This document shows, in pieces, positions 6,200-10,349 of a DNA stretch of 10,349 bases. The stretch comes from Chloroflexota bacterium. Its GTDB lineage: Bacteria; Chloroflexota; Dehalococcoidia; GIF9; UBA5629. Made by a program: the position numbers and the translations under genes. The stretch's first letter is position 1; every line of letters starts with the position of its first letter. The DNA lies in contig VGOF01000039.1 in assembly GCA_016875975.1 (NCBI GenBank), forward strand, positions 1-10,349. Direction: 5' to 3'. The notes under the pieces were generated by a model. It was not told where the DNA came from. It saw only the letters and a program-made list of their open reading frames with translations, and made no database searches.

Positions 6200-6925
6200 A
6201 TGGCGAGAATTGATGGTCGTGCCAATGATGAACTTCGTCCGGTGAGTATTGCACTGGGCTACCAGGCTTTTGCCGAAGGCTCAGCCTTGATTGAGCTGGG
6301 GCAGACTAAGGTGCTCTGCGCTGTAAGCGTGGATGACAAAGTGCCTGCTTTCCTGAAGGGTGAATCGAGTGGTTGGGTTACTGCTGAGTATGCCATGCTG
6401 CCGCGCTCAACTCATACTCGTACCCCGCGCAGGATTTTACCTGACAGTTCAGCCGGTCGCAGCCAGGAAATTCAACGTCTTATCGGGCGTGCTCTTCGGG
6501 CAGTCACAGACCTCCGTGCCTTGGGCGAAAGAACTTTTACCGTTGATTGTGATGTGTTACAGGCCGATGGCGGCACTCGAACCGCAGCCATTACCGGCGG
6601 ATATGTGGCTCTGTACCACGCGTTGTACAACCTCAAGAGACAAGGCGTGCTCAAATTGATGCCGCTGAGAAATGCAGTTGCTGCTACCAGTGTGGGAGTT
6701 GTCCTGGGTGAAAAGCTGCTGGACCTGTGCTACGAGGAGGATTCCCGCGCTGGTGTAGATTTCAACGTGGTGATGACTGACGCTGGGCAGTTTGTCGAAA
6801 TCCAGGGCACAGCCGAGGGCAAGCCCTTCTCCAAAGAGACTGTTGACGCTTTGCTGCTCCTGGCTCAGCTAGGGATTAAGCGCCTGTTTGAAGCTCAGAA
6901 AGCAGCAGTAGCGATTTTGCGCTAA
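6200..6925 (+). CDS. rph: Ribonuclease PH
   Basis: Phosphate-dependent 3'-5' exoribonuclease that trims the 3' ends of tRNA precursors; a hexameric cytoplasmic enzyme. From the ATG at 6200 it has 241 residues, close to the 238 of E. coli. The protein opens with the family signature MARIDGRANDELRPV. It carries TAEYAMLPRSTHTR, SSAGRSQEIQRLIGRALRA (phosphate and RNA contact region), VDCDVLQADGGTRTAAITGG, and the metal/active-site segment DFNVVMTDAGQFVEIQGTAEG. A TTG at 6191 is in frame, but GAGG at 6186-6189 would lie one base from it, so the ATG is chosen. It has its own promoter and is monocistronic here. Its TAA overlaps the proA stop on the other strand. It often neighbours rdgB in bacteria; not so here. 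Confidence 0.97.
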   Translation: MARIDGRANDELRPVSIALGYQAFAEGSALIELGQTKVLCAVSVDDKVPAFLKGESSGWVTAEYAMLPRSTHTRTPRRILPDSSAGRSQEIQRLIGRALRAVTDLRALGERTFTVDCDVLQADGGTRTAAITGGYVALYHALYNLKRQGVLKLMPLRNAVAATSVGVVLGEKLLDLCYEEDSRAGVDFNVVMTDAGQFVEIQGTAEGKPFSKETVDALLLLAQLGIKRLFEAQKAAVAILR

Positions 6926-8196
6926 GGACGGACATGGCCATCGCCGATGATGAGCCATTTATAGCTGGTCAACTCTCTCAATGCCATCGGGCCACGAGCG
7001 TGCATCTTCTGAGTACTGATGCCTATCTCTGCGCCGAGGCCGAATTGTCCACCGTCGGTGAAACGAGTGCTGGCGTTGGCATAGACGCAGGCGGCGTCGA
7101 TTTCGTTGAGGAATCGCTCGATGGCCTTCTTATCTTCTGTGACGATAGCTTCGGAGTGACCTGAGCCATAGCGCTCGATGTGTTCCAGCGCCTCGTCCAA
7201 AGAGTCCACTACTTTTATTGCTGCTATTAGTGCCAGGAATTCCTTGCCCCAGTCGTCATCTTTGGCGGGGACAAGCTTCAGCGAGGGTACCTGCTTGAGT
7301 ATTGCCAGGCTGTGCTTATCGCAGTGCATCTCCACGTTGGCCTTAGCCCACTCCCTGGCTATCATGGGAAGATAACGTTCGGCGATTTCAGAGTGTACCA
7401 GTAGGGTGTCCAGCGCATTGCATACGGTAGGCCGTTGCACCTTGGCGTTGTAGGCGATGGCTACCGCCTTGTCAAGGTTTGCGTCCTTGTCTACATAGGT
7501 ATGGCAGACGCCTATGCCACCGGTGACCACGGGCATGCTGGCGTTCTCAGCCACGAACTTGATCAGGCCAGCACCGCCGCGGGGTATGACCAGGTCAATG
7601 GCTTCTCTCATCTTTAGCATGTGGTCAACCAGAGCCTTATCCGTGGACTCGATGAACTGCACTGCTCCCTGTGGTATTCCAGCTTTGTAGGCGGCTTGCT
7701 GAACTGTGCTGGCGAGGGCTTTGTTAGAGCGCAGTGCCTCCTTGCCACCGCGGAGGACAACGGCATTGCCTGCTTTGAGGCAGAGCACGGCGATGTCAAC
7801 CGTGACGTTGGGTCGGCTTTCGTAAATGGCACCGATGACTCCGAGCGGCACGCGCTTCTTGCTCAGTTTCAGCCCGTTAGGCAAAGTGCGTTCCTCGAAA
7901 ACTTCACCTACGGGGTCAGGAAGAGTGGCTACGGTCTTCACGTCGTTGGCTATGGCTTCCAGGCGGCCTGGCGACAGCATGAGGCGGTCGAGCATAGCTG
8001 TACTCATGCCAGATGCCTCTGACTCTTTGTAGTCCAGTTCGTTGGCTGCCAGTATCGTCTTCTGGTTTGCCACCAAGGCATCGGCTATGGCTAGTATCGC
8101 CTTGTTCTTGGTTTCGGTGTTCAGGAAGGCGAGCTTCCTGGAAGCCGCCTTGGCTGCTTTACATTTCTCTTCCAGTTCCTTTATTGCCGCTTGCAT
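6922..8196 (-). CDS. proA: Glutamate-5-semialdehyde (gamma-glutamyl phosphate) reductase
   Basis: Second enzyme of proline synthesis: NADPH-dependent reduction of gamma-glutamyl phosphate to glutamate-5-semialdehyde. The protein has 424 residues from the ATG at 8196, typical for ProA, and belongs to the aldehyde dehydrogenase superfamily. VPLGVIGAIYESRPNVTVD (116-134) and KAGNAVVLRGGKEA (141-154) are the nucleotide-binding region. The likely catalytic cysteine is C231 in GIGVCHTYVD, and VQRPTVCNALDTLLVH follows. An ATG seven codons upstream (8217) is in frame but has no ribosome-binding site. GGGAGG at 8201-8206 sits four bases before 8196 and decides the start. The gene is 26 bases after the methyltransferase stop. 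ProB, its pathway partner, lies beyond that gene. Confidence 0.97.
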   Translation of the reverse strand: MQAAIKELEEKCKAAKAASRKLAFLNTETKNKAILAIADALVANQKTILAANELDYKESEASGMSTAMLDRLMLSPGRLEAIANDVKTVATLPDPVGEVFEERTLPNGLKLSKKRVPLGVIGAIYESRPNVTVDIAVLCLKAGNAVVLRGGKEALRSNKALASTVQQAAYKAGIPQGAVQFIESTDKALVDHMLKMREAIDLVIPRGGAGLIKFVAENASMPVVTGGIGVCHTYVDKDANLDKAVAIAYNAKVQRPTVCNALDTLLVHSEIAERYLPMIAREWAKANVEMHCDKHSLAILKQVPSLKLVPAKDDDWGKEFLALIAAIKVVDSLDEALEHIERYGSGHSEAIVTEDKKAIERFLNEIDAACVYANASTRFTDGGQFGLGAEIGISTQKMHARGPMALRELTSYKWLIIGDGHVRP

Positions 8197-8200
8197 TTTT

Positions 8201-8206
8201 CCTCCC
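8201..8206 (-). promoter_or_regulatory. Ribosome-binding site of proA
   Basis: On the minus strand AAGGGAGG ends at 8201, four bases before ATG (8196-8194). This is the strongest Shine-Dalgarno sequence in the window and places the proA start seven codons inside the longest reading frame. Confidence 0.8.
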
Positions 8207-8222
8207 TTGGTATTCATGGCTT

Positions 8223-9857
8223 CTAGCCATTACCCATAGGTAGCTGTTCGCCTTCTTCTGTTGAGACCTTTGGTGCTTTGGTGAAAGTAATGCTGGTCTG
8301 TGTCTGTGGCGGCATGTCAACGGTCTTACCCTGTAGCAGTTCCTCTATGGTCAGTATCTGCATTTTGGGGTAGTCCTTATCCCAGCCTGGGGAGTGGTAG
8401 AAGCCAGCGCTTACCGCCTCAGTTTGCATAGGTTGCGTGGGCGGCTCAAGGGTTATGAAAATGCCAACCGCCTCATTAGCGGCTACAGACTTCAACTCTC
8501 TTATGGCATTAACACCAACATGTCCACTTTTGACCTGTATGATTGCTCGCTTGGGCTTGCCAGTGGCATCATCTATGAACTGGATGACGCCATCAATACC
8601 TTTATCAGCTCCTTTCTTCTGTTCTCCAAGAGGCCTGGCTTTAATCAGGCCAAGCGCCCAGTATTGGAACTGATACCTGTCCTGGTGTGCCAGGGCGCGA
8701 GCTCCTGCCAAATCCCTAGGTTCGCCGATAACTTCGAATTTGATGTTGCCAAAGCTGTCCTGAAGGCGAGCGCGCATCAGGGTAATAGCCAGGTGGGTGA
8801 CGTCAATGCCTATCCAGCGGCGCTTGAGTTCGTGAGCTGCCACAATAGCAGTGCCACAGCCACAGAAGGGGTCAAGAACAATATTGCCTTCCTTAGAGCT
8901 TGCCTTAATGATACGCTCTAGTAAAGCGAGAGGTTTTTGGGTCTGATAGCCAAGCCGTTCTTTGGCGGTTGGGCTGATAGGCGGGATGTCAGTCCAAATG
9001 GATTGCGCCGCCACCCCTGGCCTCTCGTCAAGATAGTATTTGATATACGGCTGGCCAGTACTGCTATAGTACAACAGCCCCTTTGTATCCATTTCCGTCA
9101 TTTTTTCACGAGTATAAGCCCAATATCGTCCCTTTGGCGGTCTGACTCCCTTCCATTCATATAAAGTGTCACCACCTGGCTTTTTTGCAGTGGGAGTCAC
9201 CAATCTGTAACTTCTGCCATTTTCATCTACCTTGTAGTACTGCTGAGCAATCTGCTCGGAAGAGAAGGCGACAAATTGTGGATTCCAAGTTGGATTGCTA
9301 GTCTTGGAGTAAAATAATAGATGGTCATGTACACGTCCAAAATGTTTAGCCCCTTGTTTCCAATCTCCGTGGGAAGTAGTCCTCCGCCACACAATCTCAT
9401 TACGGAAATTGGCTGGGCCAAAGATCTGGTCCAACACCAGCTTCAAATAGTGGCTAGCGGTGGGGTCGCAGTGGAGGTACAGCGAGCCTGTTGATTTAAG
9501 CACACGATGCAACTCAATTAACCTTGCAGTCATCATTACCAGATATGCCATGACGTCATTCTGACCTATGGCGTCGTGCAAGGCACCAATCAATTGGGCG
9601 ACTTTCAACGACCCGTTGGTGACGATATCGTGATAGGTGTTTTGTGCGCTCTGAGTCCAGTGCCAGGTGTCGGTGAAGGCTTTTATCTGGGCTTCGGACT
9701 CGACGCCGCCGTTTTCCTTGAACAGGATGTTGTAGTCTTTCTTGCTGTTGAACGGCGGGTCGAGGTATATCAGGTCTATGGAGTTGTCTGGGATATATTT
9801 GCGCAGGATTTCCAGGTTGTCGCCGTAGTATAGAACGTTAGTTTTTAATTTATCCAT
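8223..9857 (-). CDS. Beta-class DNA methyltransferase fused to Mrr-like nuclease domain
   Basis: Predicted DNA N6-adenine (or N4-cytosine) methyltransferase with a C-terminal nuclease-like domain, 544 residues. Catalytic motif IV DPPF (33-36) precedes the AdoMet motif LDPFCGCGTAIVAA (328-341), the circularly permuted beta-class order. GYQTQKP (303-309) is the usual motif X segment just before motif I. Residues about 150-285 are the likely target-recognition region. The tail (about 385-515) has GADKGIDGVIQF...AIIQVKSG, with D422, Q441 and K443 in the D...QxK pattern of Mrr-type PD-(D/E)XK nucleases. No separate restriction, specificity or helicase gene is nearby. ATG at 9857 follows GGGGTGGG (9869-9862); a GTG at 9866 lies within that site and is rejected. 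GC falls to about 40% in hand-counted parts of the recognition region. It sits between proB and proA, probably as an insertion. Confidence 0.9.
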   Translation of the reverse strand: MDKLKTNVLYYGDNLEILRKYIPDNSIDLIYLDPPFNSKKDYNILFKENGGVESEAQIKAFTDTWHWTQSAQNTYHDIVTNGSLKVAQLIGALHDAIGQNDVMAYLVMMTARLIELHRVLKSTGSLYLHCDPTASHYLKLVLDQIFGPANFRNEIVWRRTTSHGDWKQGAKHFGRVHDHLLFYSKTSNPTWNPQFVAFSSEQIAQQYYKVDENGRSYRLVTPTAKKPGGDTLYEWKGVRPPKGRYWAYTREKMTEMDTKGLLYYSSTGQPYIKYYLDERPGVAAQSIWTDIPPISPTAKERLGYQTQKPLALLERIIKASSKEGNIVLDPFCGCGTAIVAAHELKRRWIGIDVTHLAITLMRARLQDSFGNIKFEVIGEPRDLAGARALAHQDRYQFQYWALGLIKARPLGEQKKGADKGIDGVIQFIDDATGKPKRAIIQVKSGHVGVNAIRELKSVAANEAVGIFITLEPPTQPMQTEAVSAGFYHSPGWDKDYPKMQILTIEELLQGKTVDMPPQTQTSITFTKAPKVSTEEGEQLPMGNG

Positions 9858-9861
9858 GTTA

Positions 9862-9869
9862 CCCACCCC
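9862..9869 (-). promoter_or_regulatory. Ribosome-binding site of the methyltransferase
   Basis: GGGGTGGG on the minus strand, four bases before ATG at 9857. It contains the GTG codon at 9866 that would otherwise be the longest start, so the ATG is favoured. Confidence 0.55.
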
Positions 9870-9896
9870 GAAACTGCTTGTATTTGATAAAACATG

Positions 9897-9902
9897 ATTA
9901 TA
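9897..9902 (-). promoter_or_regulatory. Perfect -10 hexamer upstream of the methyltransferase
   Basis: TATAAT at 9902-9897 on the minus strand, with TG four bases upstream (TGAG-TATAAT, one base off the extended -10 form). No good -35 is found at 16-18 bases. The position where it should be falls inside the palindromic repeat (9911-10004). Transcription would begin near 9890, giving a 33-base leader that includes the ribosome-binding site. It could free the methyltransferase and proA from dependence on read-through from proB. Confidence 0.45.
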
Positions 9903-9910
9903 CTCATATT

Positions 9911-10004
9911 GTCATTGCGAGGAGCTCCGATGTAATCGGGGCGACGTGGCAATCCCTTAGTTGAAGGCAGACCAATGAGATTGCTTCGCTTCGCTCGCAA
10001 TGAC
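9911..10004. repeat. 94-bp MITE-like palindromic element between proB and the methyltransferase
   Basis: The element is bounded by perfect 11-bp terminal inverted repeats, GTCATTGCGAG (9911-9921) and CTCGCAATGAC (9994-10004). Inside, GCAATC (9949-9954) faces GATTGC (9979-9984), so it consists of two palindromic modules in opposite orientation around a 24-base spacer. The left module has a CCGAT/ATCGG hairpin (9927-9939); the right has a GCTTCGCTTCGC core. It encodes no transposase; frames across it read as LRAKRSNL-type repeat translations. The ends match the modules at 1-37 and 262-293. Confidence 0.8.
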
Positions 10005-10050
10005 AAAAGTGTGCTCGCAATGACAAAAAGTATGCTCGTAATGGCAACCC
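9993..10050 (+). repeat. Short tandem repeat, 20-21 bases, three copies with decay
   Basis: GCTCGCAATGAC plus an A-rich tail occurs at 9993-10012 (20 bases) and 10013-10033 (21 bases). A decayed third copy, GCTCGTAATGGC, starts at 10034. It looks like step-wise duplication of the right terminal repeat of the 9911-10004 element. There are no unique spacers between the units. Confidence 0.75.
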
Positions 10051-10090
10051 AAATAATTACTGACCGTGAAATCTGCCCATACATCATTTT

Positions 10091-10349
10091 CTATACCAGC
10101 ACCATGTTGTTGCGGTGGATTACCTCGTCGCCGTACTCATAGCCGAGGAGCTTTGGTATATCCTCTGAATGTGCTCCGCGGATAGCCGTGACGTCTTTGG
10201 AGCTGTAGTTGGATATGCCGCAGCCGATGTGGACATCGTCTGTATCGTGGATATCAACCACATCGCCACGCTTAAATCTGCCTTCTACGTCAACTATCCC
10301 TGCCGGCAGCAGGCTTCTGTTTTGTTGCTTGAGTGCCTTGACAGCTCCG
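10091..10349 (-). CDS. proB: Glutamate 5-kinase, C-terminal PUA domain (5' end outside window)
   Basis: First enzyme of proline synthesis, phosphorylating the gamma-carboxylate of glutamate. Only the last 85 residues are inside the window. Translation of the minus strand gives GAVKALKQQNRSLLPAGIV, then a PUA-like domain with GRFKRGDVVDI, GCGISNYSS and AIRGAHSEDIPKLLG, and the family end DEVIHRNNMVLV, followed by TAG at 10093-10091. The C-terminus is intact, so the gene is not disrupted by the repeat that begins about 85 bases downstream. The amino-acid kinase domain must lie beyond position 10349. It is followed on the same strand by the repeat element, the methyltransferase-nuclease gene and proA, which in many bacteria would directly follow proB. 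Confidence 0.95.
   Translation of the reverse strand, partial: GAVKALKQQNRSLLPAGIVDVEGRFKRGDVVDIHDTDDVHIGCGISNYSSKDVTAIRGAHSEDIPKLLGYEYGDEVIHRNNMVLV

Noticed and set aside
8394..8921. 175-codon plus-strand open frame opposite the methyltransferase
   Set aside because: It is antisense to the conserved motif I and nuclease region of a well-supported gene and shows no domain of its own. The same applies to the plus-strand frames at 1102-1584 and 2485-2988 opposite ftsK and rnj.
9993..10050. Possible short CRISPR array
   Set aside because: The units are directly adjacent at 20-21 bases with no unique spacers, and no cas gene is nearby.
9845..10087. Open frame of 80 codons on the minus strand between proB and the methyltransferase
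   Set aside because: It spans the 94-bp element and its tandem tail and gives the repeat-type string LRAKRSNL. It overlaps the promoter and start of the methyltransferase gene.

Overview
The window reads as ordinary bacterial chromosome, most likely from Chloroflexota (Dehalococcoidia-like). This is inferred from the mix of an RNase J/FtsK housekeeping operon, a family-4 (archaeal/thermophile-type) uracil-DNA glycosylase, a proB/proA locus, and abundant short palindromic repeats of the GTCATTGCGAG...GCAATC type. No rRNA, tRNA, IS transposase or CRISPR array was seen, so the assignment rests on gene content only.

Layout. Positions 1-308 hold no gene but a cluster of short palindromic repeats just downstream of ftsK. 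Positions 309-4803 (minus strand, transcribed from high to low coordinates) form a tight three-gene operon: family-4 uracil-DNA glycosylase, RNase J, FtsK/SpoIIIE translocase. The gaps are 9 and 7 bases. A strong sigma-70-like promoter (TTGACC-N17-TATGAT) sits in the 38-base gap before the glycosylase and would give an almost leaderless mRNA. Positions 4842-6064 (minus) encode a TauE/SafE-type membrane transporter and its usual small partner, a DUF1634 protein. Divergently, 6200-6925 (plus) encodes RNase PH behind its own promoter. RNase PH meets proA (minus, 6922-8196) tail to tail, with the two stop codons overlapping.

The proline-synthesis pair is split. The C-terminal end of proB (10091-10349, cut by the window edge) lies upstream of proA. 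Between them are a palindromic repeat element (9911-10004) with a short tandem tail and a 544-residue protein. That protein fuses a beta-class DNA methyltransferase to an Mrr-like PD-(D/E)XK nuclease domain (8223-9857). It is the main accessory feature: a candidate single-polypeptide modification/restriction protein placed inside a biosynthetic operon, with locally lower GC than proA.

How the genes work together: the 309-4803 operon joins uracil repair, RNA turnover and chromosome translocation. The glycosylase ends in a textbook beta-clamp-binding peptide (QLSLF) on a TETETET tether, suggesting recruitment to the replisome. ProB and ProA catalyse the first two steps from glutamate to proline. 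The repeats at both ends share constant ends but carry different hairpin cores, and are the most unusual non-coding signal in the window.
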